The notes below the pieces were generated by a model, which saw nothing but the letters and a program-made list of their open reading frames with translations, had not been told where the DNA came from and did no database searches. DNA of 64,000 nt from Ornithobacterium rhinotracheale. Lineage in GTDB: Bacteria; Bacteroidota; Bacteroidia; Flavobacteriales; Weeksellaceae. Made by a program: the position numbers and the translations under genes. The stretch covers positions 496,001 through 560,000 of the forward strand of contig NZ_CP094846.1 in NCBI RefSeq assembly GCF_022832975.1. The letters run 5' to 3'. Positions within the stretch are counted from its first letter, which is position 1. Each line of letters opens with the position of its first letter. Below are positions 45,038-54,301 of this stretch, in pieces.

Positions 45038-46456
45038 TTACATACCAGAAATCCAGCTAGCCGGATTCTGTTTCGATGTTCCGTTCCAGATTTGGAAATC
45101 TAGAATCGTATTGTTGTCTGGATCGGTATATACGGTACCGATGTTTTGTCTAGTGCTTACTTTTTGCCCTTGCGAAACATTTACTGTACTTAAATTATTG
45201 TAGACAGTAAAGTAGTTCCCATGCGAGATCATCACAGCCTTGTTCCCGCCTTGGATAGAGATTACTCGCGAAACTACGCCATCAAACACGGCACGCACGG
45301 GGCTGCCTTTTTTAGTGGCAATTTTTACCCCTGCGTTGTTTACGGTAGTTTGTGGTAAAAGCGGGTGTGGCTGAGTTCCAAATCGTCCTACAACTTCACC
45401 GCTTGCCACTGGCCAAGGTAGGCGACCTCTGTTTGAGGTAAAGTTGCTTGAAAGTGCCTCGTTGCTTGTGCGATTTTCATAAGTTTTGGCAACTTCCGCT
45501 TTTGATTTTTCTTCTGCTACTTTATTGATTTCCTCGTATTTTTTCTCCACTTTAGCCACCTCTGTTGCTTGGTTTTTACCCTCTTCTCGTGCCTTAGCTT
45601 TGGCAGCAGCAATAGCAGCTTTCCTTTCTGCCTCGGCTTTCGCTTTTCTTTCTGCTTCTAAACGCGCAAGGCGTTCACGTTCCTTTCGTGCGGCCTCTTC
45701 TCGTGCCTTTCTTTCCGCTTCTGCTTTGGCTTTTGCAATGCGAATTTCTTCTTGAATTATGGCTTGGATTTTAGCCTCTAGTGCTTTGTTTTGTTTTTCT
45801 TTATCTTTAATTTGAGCAGAAATTTCATTTTCATTTTTCTTAAATTCGGCTAAAATCTTATTTTGCTCTTCTTGCTCACGCAACATGTTCTCTTTTAAGA
45901 CTTCGCGTTGCGCCAATAAGACTTCTTTTTCGTTTCTAGCCTTTTGTTGTTGAGCTTTTTCTTTCTCTATAGCGGCTTGTTTTTGTGAAATTTCTTCAGC
46001 CTTTTGCCCTTGAAATCCAGAATATTTTTCCAAATATTCGATTCTTCTAAATGCTTCCGTGAAGTTTCTTGCCGAAAGTATAAAAAGTACTTTGTTTTGG
46101 AGTGATTTGTTTACATACGCATTCACGAGTACACTTTTGTATTCTTTCTTAAGTTCAGTGAGTTCACGCTTGTATTTGTTGATGGCTAATTGTGAGAGGT
46201 AAATTTCGTCGTCAATTGCTTGTTTTTCTTTGGCCGTTGTGTTCACTAGCTGGTTTTGTGCCGAAATTTTATCTTTCAGCTGTTTTAAATAAAGAATTGA
46301 TTTTTTGGACTCGGAACGAGTTTGGTTCAAACTTTTGTTCAGTTTTGCAATTTGATTTTGCAGGGCACGGCTTTCTCTTCTCAGCTTTTCCTTGTTGTAC
46401 TGAGCGTTTCCGATACCCACACAAAGCAGTAATATGAATAGAATTAGTTTTTTCAT
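45038..46456 (-). CDS. EnvC-like murein hydrolase activator (degenerate M23 domain)
   Basis: The 472-residue protein has a signal peptide (CVGIGNAQ), a very long coiled coil with a Lys/Glu/Ala-rich block (residues about 20-320), and a C-terminal LytM/M23 fold. The usual metal ligands are altered: the H-x(n)-D element reads HPLLP...GVKI, with Lys where Asp is expected, and the usual H-x-H strand reads LDFQIW. It should therefore activate amidases, not cut peptidoglycan itself. Confidence 0.88.
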   Translation of the reverse strand: MKKLILFILLLCVGIGNAQYNKEKLRRESRALQNQIAKLNKSLNQTRSESKKSILYLKQLKDKISAQNQLVNTTAKEKQAIDDEIYLSQLAINKYKRELTELKKEYKSVLVNAYVNKSLQNKVLFILSARNFTEAFRRIEYLEKYSGFQGQKAEEISQKQAAIEKEKAQQQKARNEKEVLLAQREVLKENMLREQEEQNKILAEFKKNENEISAQIKDKEKQNKALEAKIQAIIQEEIRIAKAKAEAERKAREEAARKERERLARLEAERKAKAEAERKAAIAAAKAKAREEGKNQATEVAKVEKKYEEINKVAEEKSKAEVAKTYENRTSNEALSSNFTSNRGRLPWPVASGEVVGRFGTQPHPLLPQTTVNNAGVKIATKKGSPVRAVFDGVVSRVISIQGGNKAVMISHGNYFTVYNNLSTVNVSQGQKVSTRQNIGTVYTDPDNNTILDFQIWNGTSKQNPASWISGM

Positions 46457-46478
46457 GAATTTTTAGGTGAAAGATGTT

Positions 46479-47279
46479 TTAATTAATCTTTTTTTCTTTG
46501 TATCCACTCGGAATGTTAAATGGTGGATTATTTTCTTCAAAAACAAAATTAGTGTAATCTAATTCAATGAGGTCTTTTTGCTTTCCATTTATTGAAATTT
46601 TAACAAAGCTCGGGAAGTTTTGATCATTGAATTTTTGCCACTCATCATAAGTTACCTCGATGTTGGTTTGTGAAGTCGGGTCTTTCACTTCTACTTTTCT
46701 CAATCGGTAATTGCTGTCTAAATAAAAATTATGAATATACTGGTTTTTTTTAGGCGATTTCTCGATTTCAGCATTTTTGTCGTAGCTCAAAATATACTGA
46801 TTATCGTCGGTAGTTTCCAAGCTGTAATCTTGCGGAGTGCCGATTAAAAATAACTGACCTAAAAGTAGTTGTTGCAAACGATCATAGGTAATGAAATTTA
46901 CCTTTAATAAATCATTGAAATAATCAAAATTACTATCTACATATTCTTTGCTTAAAACGCTGTATCCTTGCACTTTACTAGGTGTGATGTTGATTCTTGC
47001 ACCAGTGATCCCTAAAATTGAGGCATTTGCCCAAATTCTTTCTTGATTCTTAATATATAGACGCAAATTGGCGTTCAAATTTTTACCATTCATATCGGTA
47101 TGAATTTTTGATTTGATTTGAACTTGCTTAAATTTAGGTAATTGGCTGTCGTATTTAGCATAAAAAGTAGTCAAAGTCTGTTCTTTGGCTTCGCCTCTCG
47201 CTTTCACGACATTTTTTTGCGGTCCACATGCACTCAAAATCAGCGTAAGCGGAAGAATATAGGTGAGTAATCTTTTCAT
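46479..47279 (-). CDS. DUF4292 family lipoprotein
   Basis: The 266-residue protein has a lipobox (LILSACGPQ) followed by a beta-rich LolA/LolB-like region with IKSKIHTDMNGKNLNANLRLYIK and ILGITGARINITPSKVQGY. DUF4292 is a Bacteroidota envelope lipoprotein family of unproved function; the fold suggests lipid or lipoprotein handling. It precedes the EnvC-like gene by 22 bp, so they are probably co-transcribed. Confidence 0.87.
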   Translation of the reverse strand: MKRLLTYILPLTLILSACGPQKNVVKARGEAKEQTLTTFYAKYDSQLPKFKQVQIKSKIHTDMNGKNLNANLRLYIKNQERIWANASILGITGARINITPSKVQGYSVLSKEYVDSNFDYFNDLLKVNFITYDRLQQLLLGQLFLIGTPQDYSLETTDDNQYILSYDKNAEIEKSPKKNQYIHNFYLDSNYRLRKVEVKDPTSQTNIEVTYDEWQKFNDQNFPSFVKISINGKQKDLIELDYTNFVFEENNPPFNIPSGYKEKKIN

Positions 47280-47333
47280 AATTAATTTTTTAAGTATTAA
47301 AAAAATCGGTAAAAAATCGATTTTTAATGATTT

Positions 47334-47768
47334 TTATTTTTTACCCGTGCTACCAAAGCCACCGTCGCCGCGAGAGGTGTCCGAAAGCGTTTCGCTCAAT
47401 TCCCATTCTGCGCGTTCGTGCTTTGCAATCACGAGCTGAGCAATGCGTTCGCCATCGTTCACCGTAAAAGGCTCGTTGGAAACATTTGCCAAAATCACGC
47501 CCAATTCGCCACGATAATCGGAATCAATAGTTCCAGGAGAATTTAAGCATGTGAGCCCATGTTTTAAGGCTAAACCACTTCTTGGTCGCACTTGCGCCTC
47601 ATACCCCTTCGGGATTTCCATGAAAAGCCCTGTAGGGATTAAAGCTCGCTCAAGTGGCTGCAGCGTAATTGGCTCATTTAGATTGGCATATAAGTCCATG
47701 CCTGCGGCTCCTTCTGTTTTGTATTCTGGCAACGAATGCTTTGATTTGTTGATTATTTTAATTTTCAT
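47334..47768 (-). CDS. dut: dUTP diphosphatase
   Basis: It hydrolyses dUTP to dUMP and pyrophosphate. The 144 residues contain all five motifs: [45 protein letters not shown] and the C-terminal [10 protein letters not shown]. The start overlaps the flippase stop by 4 bp. Confidence 0.96.
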   Translation of the reverse strand: MKIKIINKSKHSLPEYKTEGAAGMDLYANLNEPITLQPLERALIPTGLFMEIPKGYEAQVRPRSGLALKHGLTCLNSPGTIDSDYRGELGVILANVSNEPFTVNDGERIAQLVIAKHERAEWELSETLSDTSRGDGGFGSTGKK

Positions 47769-49186
47769 CGGTTTAATTTTAATTGTAGTGTTTTATATTC
47801 TATGACAAAAATAATGCCTCCGTAAATAATTAATAACAAATTGCTTATCCAGAAATTGGCACTAAATACTACATAGCTTATAACGCTAAATGCTATACAC
47901 AGCCCTAAATATAAGAGAATTTTTTTCATTCGGTAGGGTATTGTGTAATATTTTTGCCCTAAGATGTAGCTCAGGCACATCATTACAAAGTAGGCGAGTA
48001 GCGTTGCCCAAGCGGAAATCATAAACCCAAAGTAGGGCAATAAAAGTAAATTCATAAGTATCGTAACACCAGCTCCTGCCCATGAAATGATTGTTCCCAT
48101 TTGAGTGCGATCGGTAACTTTGTACCAAGTGGACATGTTGTAATAAATTCCGAAAAATAGATTGGCAATTACAATAATCGGAACAATATCGATGGCTACC
48201 CAGTAAGCTCTATCTCGGATAAATAATTCTTTCAGCCAGCCGATGTTTGCAATTAAGGCTAGGGCTGCAAAACTTGCGGCGATTACAAAATATTCTGTCA
48301 CGCGGGCATAAGTTTTTCGGGCATCGGCTTTTTCCATTTGTTTAAAGAAAAACGGCTCAACGCCTAATCGATAAGCGGTAACGAAAAGCGTCATCAAAAC
48401 GGCTAATTTGTAGCAGCCACCATAGGCTCCTGCGTGCGTGTCCGAGATTACAAATCGCTGCATGGCTTTGTCTAAATTTTCATTGACCATAAAAGCTAAA
48501 CCTGCTAGCATTACAGGATAAGCATATTTAATCATTCGTTTAAATAAACCTATGTCAAATTTAAAGTTCACTTTAGCCACAATAGGCGAAAGCAGTAAAA
48601 ACGAAATTAAACTGCCAAAAAGATTACTAAAGAACGGAAACGAAACTTTATCCCTTAAGCCAAATGAATAGGAAACTTCTAGCGGAATTACGATGAATAA
48701 ACTTAAAACCAAAAGCGTTTGTACAATCGATGAGGTTACGCGCACCGCCGAGTAGCGAATGGGGCGATTATTGAATCGTAGCCACGCAAACGGAATGACG
48801 CACAGGGTGTCGAAAAATGCAATCCAGCCAAACCAGCGAATGTACTCTGGGTGAGAGCTGAAATCAAGCATGTTGGCAATTCCTTGGTCAAAAACCATAC
48901 AGATGATTAAAAATAATAAGGCATTAAAAAATAGGAAGATGGAGCTAGTGTTGAGGGCCTTCATTTTTTGGTCTGATTCTGCCGCAAATCGGAAAAAAGC
49001 TGTTTCAAATCCAAAGGTCAAAACGATGTTCACAAACGAAATTAAAGCATATAAATTAGTGAAAACAGCATATTCTACTGTGTCCAATTCCTTGATGTAG
49101 TATGGTGTAAGGGCGAAATTTATAAGCCTTGGTAAAATTGCCCCAATACCATAAATTACGGTTTCGCTAATAAGTCTTTTGTACAA
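47765..49186 (-). CDS. Polysaccharide/oligosaccharide flippase (Wzx-like, MOP superfamily)
   Basis: The 473-residue membrane protein has about 14 hydrophobic segments and the N-terminal pattern [20 protein letters not shown], typical of lipopolysaccharide or polysaccharide exporters. It presumably flips a lipid-linked sugar across the inner membrane. It is not in a glycosyltransferase cluster, being grouped with dut, so its substrate is open. Confidence 0.88.
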   Translation of the reverse strand: MYKRLISETVIYGIGAILPRLINFALTPYYIKELDTVEYAVFTNLYALISFVNIVLTFGFETAFFRFAAESDQKMKALNTSSIFLFFNALLFLIICMVFDQGIANMLDFSSHPEYIRWFGWIAFFDTLCVIPFAWLRFNNRPIRYSAVRVTSSIVQTLLVLSLFIVIPLEVSYSFGLRDKVSFPFFSNLFGSLISFLLLSPIVAKVNFKFDIGLFKRMIKYAYPVMLAGLAFMVNENLDKAMQRFVISDTHAGAYGGCYKLAVLMTLFVTAYRLGVEPFFFKQMEKADARKTYARVTEYFVIAASFAALALIANIGWLKELFIRDRAYWVAIDIVPIIVIANLFFGIYYNMSTWYKVTDRTQMGTIISWAGAGVTILMNLLLLPYFGFMISAWATLLAYFVMMCLSYILGQKYYTIPYRMKKILLYLGLCIAFSVISYVVFSANFWISNLLLIIYGGIIFVIEYKTLQLKLNR

Positions 49187-49257
49187 AATATTAATTTTAA
49201 AGCTACAAAATTGTACTTTCTTTTTGGAAATACAAAGAAAAAAACAAATGAAATCTT

Positions 49258-49265
49258 TATATTTG
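49258..49265 (+). promoter_or_regulatory. -7 box (TATATTTG) of gpsA
   Basis: It is an exact consensus match ending 9 nt before the gpsA ATG, implying an extremely short leader. Confidence 0.6.
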
Positions 49266-49274
49266 TATTTACAT

Positions 49275-50279
49275 ATGGAAACTTTTACATCGAATTTACG
49301 CGTAGGCGTATTAGGAAGCGGTAGTTTCGGGACTGCAATTGTAAAGATTTTGTGCGAAAATTTACCAAAAGTGAATTGGTGTGTGCGAAATACTTATACA
49401 CGAAATTATATTCAGCAAGAGTGCCGCAATCCCAATTATTTGTCATCTGTAGAGTTCGATGTAGAAAAGTTACAGCTCACTACCAGTGTAAATCAATTAG
49501 TTCGCAATAGCGATGTCATAATATTCGTGGTTCCTTCAATCTATTTGCTCGATGCATTAAAAGATTTAAACCAATCCCTAAAAAATAAAATTGTAGTTAC
49601 GGCAATTAAAGGTTTAATTCCTCAGCAAGGTAGAATTATTACAGATTATTTAAAAGAAGAGTTGAAGGTTCCAGAGGAAAATTTAGGGGTAATTGCAGGG
49701 CCATGCCACGCAGAAGAAATTGCACTCGAAAGACTTTCTTACATCACGGTAGGGTTTACCGATCCACGAAAAGCCTATATTGCTAAAAGAATTCTCACTT
49801 GTGATTATGTAAATGTAAACGCTAGCGAAGATGTTTATGGGATAGAGCATGCAGCAGTCATCAAAAATACATTTGCCATCGCTGCAGGAATTGCTCACGG
49901 GCTAGGATATGGAGATAACTTTCAAGCCGTGCTGATGAGTAATGCCATTCGCGAGATGAAAAAATATTTAAAAAAAATCAGCCCTGTTAAGCGAAATGTT
50001 AACGATTCGGTGTATTTGGGCGATTTGCTCGTAACGGGATATTCTTATTTTAGCCGAAATCGTATGCTCGGAACCATGATTGGAAAAGGCTACACCGTGA
50101 AATCTGCGCTCATGGAAATGAACATGGTGCCAGAAGGCTATTACGCGACAGAGGGGATCCAGCAAATAGCGAAAGCTAATGAATTGAAAATGCCTATATT
50201 GAAAGCGGTATATAAAATTCTATACCAAAATAAAACTCCTCAAAAACAATTCGGTAAACTTACCAAAAAATTAGATTAA
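49275..50279 (+). CDS. gpsA: NAD(P)H-dependent glycerol-3-phosphate dehydrogenase
   Basis: It reduces dihydroxyacetone phosphate to sn-glycerol-3-phosphate for phospholipid synthesis. The 334 residues have GVLGSGSFGTAI for nucleotide binding, VTAIKGLIP, the AGPCHAEEIALE motif and YGIEHAAVIKNTFAIAAGI with the catalytic Lys. The ATG at 49275 is chosen because the longer frame starts at a TTG inside the divergent flippase gene. An AAAATCCGATTTT palindrome follows its stop. Confidence 0.93.
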   Translation: METFTSNLRVGVLGSGSFGTAIVKILCENLPKVNWCVRNTYTRNYIQQECRNPNYLSSVEFDVEKLQLTTSVNQLVRNSDVIIFVVPSIYLLDALKDLNQSLKNKIVVTAIKGLIPQQGRIITDYLKEELKVPEENLGVIAGPCHAEEIALERLSYITVGFTDPRKAYIAKRILTCDYVNVNASEDVYGIEHAAVIKNTFAIAAGIAHGLGYGDNFQAVLMSNAIREMKKYLKKISPVKRNVNDSVYLGDLLVTGYSYFSRNRMLGTMIGKGYTVKSALMEMNMVPEGYYATEGIQQIAKANELKMPILKAVYKILYQNKTPQKQFGKLTKKLD

Positions 50280-50379
50280 AATCCGATTTTTTTGCGTTTT
50301 TTGTAATCGCTAAATCTATGCCAAATGTCTACTTGTAGTGATTCAAAATTTAGCTGATTTATATCACGGTTAAAACTTC

Positions 50380-50408
50380 TTTTGCCCGCATGCTAAGTTA
50401 TATATTTG
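50380..50408 (+). promoter_or_regulatory. Promoter of nrdDG (TTTTG-N16-TATATTTG)
   Basis: A -7 TATATTTG at 50401-50408 is preceded by TTTTG ending at 50384. The ATG is 98 nt downstream, leaving a leader in which I see no defined structure. It lies in the 227-bp gap after gpsA. Confidence 0.55.
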
Positions 50409-50506
50409 TGTAAATATTTAAACGGGAAATTTAATTATCTACTTGATAATGATTTGTTTAAATGTTTTTAGTCTAAAGGGACAAAAAACACGCACATTTA
50501 TAAAAA

Positions 50507-52714
50507 ATGATACAATCTGTAATCAAAAGAGACGGGAGAATCGTAGGTTTTAACGAAGAAAAAATATGCACTGCGATTCGCAAAGCTATGCTACACACCG
50601 ATGCAGGCGCCGACGAACCTTTAATCCAAAAAATTGCCAATCACATCGCTTGTGCTTCTAAGGAGCAAATGAGTGTGGAAGAAATTCAAGACCAAGTCGA
50701 AATGCACTTGATGAAAAGTCCGCGCAAGGATGTAGCCAAAAAGTATATCACTTATCGCGATCAGCGAAACATCGCCCGAAAAGCTAAAACCCGCGATATT
50801 TTCCTAGAGATTATAGAAACCAAATCCAACGATATTACGCGCGAAAACGCCAATATGAACGCCGATACGCCTGCGGGGATGATGATGAAATTTGCCAGCG
50901 AGAGCACCAAGCCGTTTGTAGACGATTTTTTATTGACGGAGCCTGTGCGCTCGGCGATTAAAAATGCGTATATCCACATTCATGACAAAGATTATTATCC
51001 CACCAAAAGTTTAACCTGCGTTCAGCATCCTTTAGACAAGATTTTGCAAGAAGGATTCAATGCGGGGCACGGAGAATCTCGTCCCGCCAAGCGAATTGAA
51101 ACGGCGAGTATGCTTGCTTGTATTTCGCTTGAAACGGTGCAAAACGAAATGCATGGCGGACAAGCCATTCCGGCGTTTGATTTTTATTTAGCACCTTTTG
51201 TTCGCTCGAGTTTTATCGAAGAATTAAAAACGCTTGAAACACTTTACGGACAAGATTTTTCGCACCTTTATCAAAAAGAATTCAAGGATTATTTATTCAA
51301 AGAATTAGACGGATTGCAAGGCGAAGAGCGAGTATTGCAGCACGCCATGAATAAAACGACTGAGCGTGTGCATCAAGCCATGGAAGCTTTTATCCATAAT
51401 ATGAACACCATTCATTCTCGTGGTGGAAATCAAGTGGTCTTTAGCTCCATAAATTATGGTACAGATACTTCGGCCGAAGGTAGATGCGTGATTCGTGAAT
51501 TGCTACGAAGCACTTACGAAGGCGTGGGAAATGGTGCCACGGCGATTTTCCCGATTCAGATTTGGAAGAAAAAACGCGGCGTGAGCTATCTTAAAAATGA
51601 TCCAAATTATGATTTATATAAAATGGCGTGCAAGGTAACGGCAAAACGCTTTTTCCCGAATTTTTTAAACTTAGATGCGGACTTTAATCAGCACGAAAAG
51701 TGGCAAGAAAACGACCCTAAACGCTACTTATATGAAATGGCAACAATGGGCTGCCGCACACGCGTGTTTGAAAATAATTTTGGCGAAAAAACCTCGGTGG
51801 GTAGAGGTAATTTGTCTTTTACAACGATTAATATCGTGCGCTTAGCCATTGAGTGTATGAATATTGAAGATGAAGAAAAACGAATTTCGGCATTTTTTGA
51901 AAAATTAGATAAGATGCTAGTGCTTACTGCACAACAATTGCACGAGCGATTTGAATTCCAGAAAACAGCTTTAGCAAAACAATTCCCACTTTTGATGTCT
52001 AAATTATGGGTGGGCAGCGAAGAGATTTCGCCAAATGATACCATAGAAGCCGTCATTAATCAAGGAACTTTAGGTATTGGATTTATTGGCTTGGCGGAAT
52101 GTTTGGTGGCGTTGATAGGAAAACATCACGGAGAGTCCGAAGAAGCACAAGCATTAGGCTTAAAAATCGTAAGCCATATGTGCGATAAAACCAAAGAATT
52201 TACCCAGCAATATCAGCATAATTATAGTCTATTGGCAACGCCTGCCGAAGGGCTTTCGGGGGGATTCACGCGCCGAGATCGCAAGGCTTTTGGTGAATTG
52301 AAGGGAATTACCGATCGAGAATTTTATACCAATTCAAATCATGTGCCTGTGTATTATAAATGTTCTGCGGCGCACAAAGCTGAAATTGAAGGGTCGTATC
52401 ATGCGCTCACTCGTGGCGGACACATCTTTTATGTGGAAATCGATGGAGATGCAACGAACAATCCAGAAGCAATCATGCGAATTGTAGATATGATGGATGC
52501 TAATAATATTGGGTATGGTTCAGTGAATCACAACAGAAATCGTTGTTTAGATTGTGGTTACGAAAACGCTGAAAAAGATTTAACGCGTTGCCCAAAATGC
52601 GATAGCGAACGCATAGATAAATTACAACGAATTACAGGTTATCTCGTTGGAACCACCAACCGATGGAATAATGCTAAATTATCTGAGCTCAACGCGCGTG
52701 TAACGCATGACTAA
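50507..52714 (+). CDS. nrdD: Anaerobic ribonucleoside-triphosphate reductase
   Basis: It makes deoxyribonucleotides without oxygen through a glycyl radical. The 735 residues have an N-terminal ATP-cone (SVIKRDGRIVGFNEEKIC), a ten-stranded barrel with GCRTRV active-site Cys, a C-terminal four-cysteine zinc site (CLDCGYEN...CPKCDSE) and the glycyl radical motif RITGYLVG with Gly near residue 711. The stop overlaps nrdG by 8 bp. It indicates capacity for microaerobic or anaerobic growth. Confidence 0.97.
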   Translation: MIQSVIKRDGRIVGFNEEKICTAIRKAMLHTDAGADEPLIQKIANHIACASKEQMSVEEIQDQVEMHLMKSPRKDVAKKYITYRDQRNIARKAKTRDIFLEIIETKSNDITRENANMNADTPAGMMMKFASESTKPFVDDFLLTEPVRSAIKNAYIHIHDKDYYPTKSLTCVQHPLDKILQEGFNAGHGESRPAKRIETASMLACISLETVQNEMHGGQAIPAFDFYLAPFVRSSFIEELKTLETLYGQDFSHLYQKEFKDYLFKELDGLQGEERVLQHAMNKTTERVHQAMEAFIHNMNTIHSRGGNQVVFSSINYGTDTSAEGRCVIRELLRSTYEGVGNGATAIFPIQIWKKKRGVSYLKNDPNYDLYKMACKVTAKRFFPNFLNLDADFNQHEKWQENDPKRYLYEMATMGCRTRVFENNFGEKTSVGRGNLSFTTINIVRLAIECMNIEDEEKRISAFFEKLDKMLVLTAQQLHERFEFQKTALAKQFPLLMSKLWVGSEEISPNDTIEAVINQGTLGIGFIGLAECLVALIGKHHGESEEAQALGLKIVSHMCDKTKEFTQQYQHNYSLLATPAEGLSGGFTRRDRKAFGELKGITDREFYTNSNHVPVYYKCSAAHKAEIEGSYHALTRGGHIFYVEIDGDATNNPEAIMRIVDMMDANNIGYGSVNHNRNRCLDCGYENAEKDLTRCPKCDSERIDKLQRITGYLVGTTNRWNNAKLSELNARVTHD

Positions 52715-53216
52715 GGAAATTTCAGTTTTAAAAATCATCGAAGGTACTTGCGTAGATGGGGTAGGTTTTCGTACATCGATTTATGCGGCGGGCTGCGGTT
52801 TTCGCTGCAAGGGCTGTCACAATCCGCAATCTTGGTGTATAGAAAATGGCGTGTGGACTCCAGTGGGAGATTTGCTCGAAATTGTGGCGAAAAATAAATT
52901 TGATGATGTCACTTTTAGTGGTGGAGACCCTTTGTTTCAAGTTGAAGGTTTTAGTCTTTTAGCTAAAAAGATAAAGGCAGAAACAGGCAAAAATATTTGG
53001 TGTTACACGGGCTATACTTTCGAGAAAATAATTCAAAATCCGAATTTAGCCCAAATTTTACCTTATATCGATGTGCTAGTCGATGGGAATTTTATCCTGA
53101 AATTAAAAAATGAAGATCTGCCTTTTCGTGGTAGTGAAAATCAACGATTAATCAATGTTCCCAAATCGCTGAAAAGGGGAGAAGTGATAGTTTTAGAGTT
53201 AGATAATGAGATTTAA
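52707..53216 (+). CDS. nrdG: Anaerobic ribonucleotide reductase activating protein (radical SAM)
   Basis: It generates the glycyl radical on NrdD. The 169 residues carry the radical-SAM cluster motif C-GFR-C-KG-C near residue 30, the TFSGGDPLFQ SAM-binding glycine motif, and CYTGYTFEK. It is translationally coupled to nrdD by overlap. A hairpin terminator follows. Confidence 0.95.
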   Translation: MTKEISVLKIIEGTCVDGVGFRTSIYAAGCGFRCKGCHNPQSWCIENGVWTPVGDLLEIVAKNKFDDVTFSGGDPLFQVEGFSLLAKKIKAETGKNIWCYTGYTFEKIIQNPNLAQILPYIDVLVDGNFILKLKNEDLPFRGSENQRLINVPKSLKRGEVIVLELDNEI

Positions 53217-53228
53217 TTAAAACAAAAA

Positions 53229-53256
53229 CGGCTTTCATATATGAAAGCCGCTTCTT
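53229..53256 (+). terminator. Terminator after nrdG
   Basis: Arms CGGCTTTCAT and ATGAAAGCCG enclose a 2-nt centre. A short imperfect T-rich run (CTTCTTT) follows. The hairpin is strong but the T-tract only moderate. Confidence 0.7.
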
Positions 53257-53287
53257 TAATGTATAAAACAAAGTTATGAAAAATTTC

Positions 53288-54301
53288 TTATTTTAAGCTC
53301 TTTTGCCATTCCCAAGCAGTGCGTAATGCTTCTTCAAGTGGCGTATCTGGATTCCAGCCAAGCTCTTTAGATGCTTTGGAGTTATCGGCATAAGCTGCGG
53401 TGATGTCTCCAGCGCGGCGTTCAGTAATTTTGTAATTTAATTTTACACCATTTGCTTTTTCAAATGCTTGAATTACTTCCAGTACAGTAGAGCCTGTTCC
53501 TGTTCCCAAGTTGAATACTTCGTAGTTTTCTTTGTTTTTGTGTTCTACAAGGCGTTTCAACGCTTTCACATGGGCTTTGGCTAAATCTACTACATAGATG
53601 TAATCTCTTACCGCTGTTCCGTCACGAGTTGGGTAATCATCTCCAAACACAGAAAGACATTCTCTGATGCCTGCTGCAGTTTGAGTTACAAATGGGATTA
53701 AGTTATTTGGCACGCCTTTAGGCAATTCCCCGATCAAAGCACTTGGGTGGGCTCCAATTGGGTTAAAGTATCTAAGCGCAATCACATGCTTGTTGAACGC
53801 ACGAGAGAAATCTTCTAAAATCTCTTCGCCCATTTGTTTAGTTTTACCGTAAGAACTTTCTGCTTTTTTGATTGGAGCAGTTTCATCAATTGGTAATTTA
53901 TCTGCCTGTCCATAAACGGTGCAAGACGAACTAAAGATGAAGTTGTCTACATTATTTTCTTTAGCAGCTTCAAGCAAGTTTAAAAGACCTAAAATGTTGT
54001 TTCTGTAGTACATCAGAGGTTTTTCCATAGATTCTCCCACCGCTTTGTGAGCCGCAAAATGGATAATCCCTTGAATGTCTTGATGGCTGAAAAACTCATC
54101 AACAGCTTCTTGGTCTTTAAGATCTAAAATGTGAGTTTCAACTGGTTTTCCAGTGATTTTTTCTATTCTTTCTTGTACAAATTCTTCTGAGTTAGATAAA
54201 TCATCGATTACGACCACCTCAAAACTTTCGTTTTGCAATTCGACTACGGTGTGCGAGCCAATATAGCCCAAGCCACCGGTAACTAGTACTTTTTTACTCA
54301 T
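53288..54301 (-). CDS. galE: UDP-glucose 4-epimerase
   Basis: It interconverts UDP-galactose and UDP-glucose. The 337 residues have the Rossmann motif GGLGYIGSHT, the SSSCTVYG serine segment and YGKTKQMGE containing the catalytic Tyr-x-x-x-Lys. It overlaps the end of an aminotransferase gene by 4 bp, suggesting use in surface-sugar synthesis as well as galactose metabolism with galT/galM. Confidence 0.95.
   Translation of the reverse strand: MSKKVLVTGGLGYIGSHTVVELQNESFEVVVIDDLSNSEEFVQERIEKITGKPVETHILDLKDQEAVDEFFSHQDIQGIIHFAAHKAVGESMEKPLMYYRNNILGLLNLLEAAKENNVDNFIFSSSCTVYGQADKLPIDETAPIKKAESSYGKTKQMGEEILEDFSRAFNKHVIALRYFNPIGAHPSALIGELPKGVPNNLIPFVTQTAAGIRECLSVFGDDYPTRDGTAVRDYIYVVDLAKAHVKALKRLVEHKNKENYEVFNLGTGTGSTVLEVIQAFEKANGVKLNYKITERRAGDITAAYADNSKASKELGWNPDTPLEEALRTAWEWQKSLK

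Noticed and set aside
45486-45755. Ala/Ser-rich plus-strand frame
   Set aside because: It is the complement of the Lys/Glu/Ala coiled coil of the EnvC-like gene.
49179-49274. Extended start of gpsA
   Set aside because: It starts at a TTG within the divergent flippase gene and lies upstream of the gpsA promoter box.
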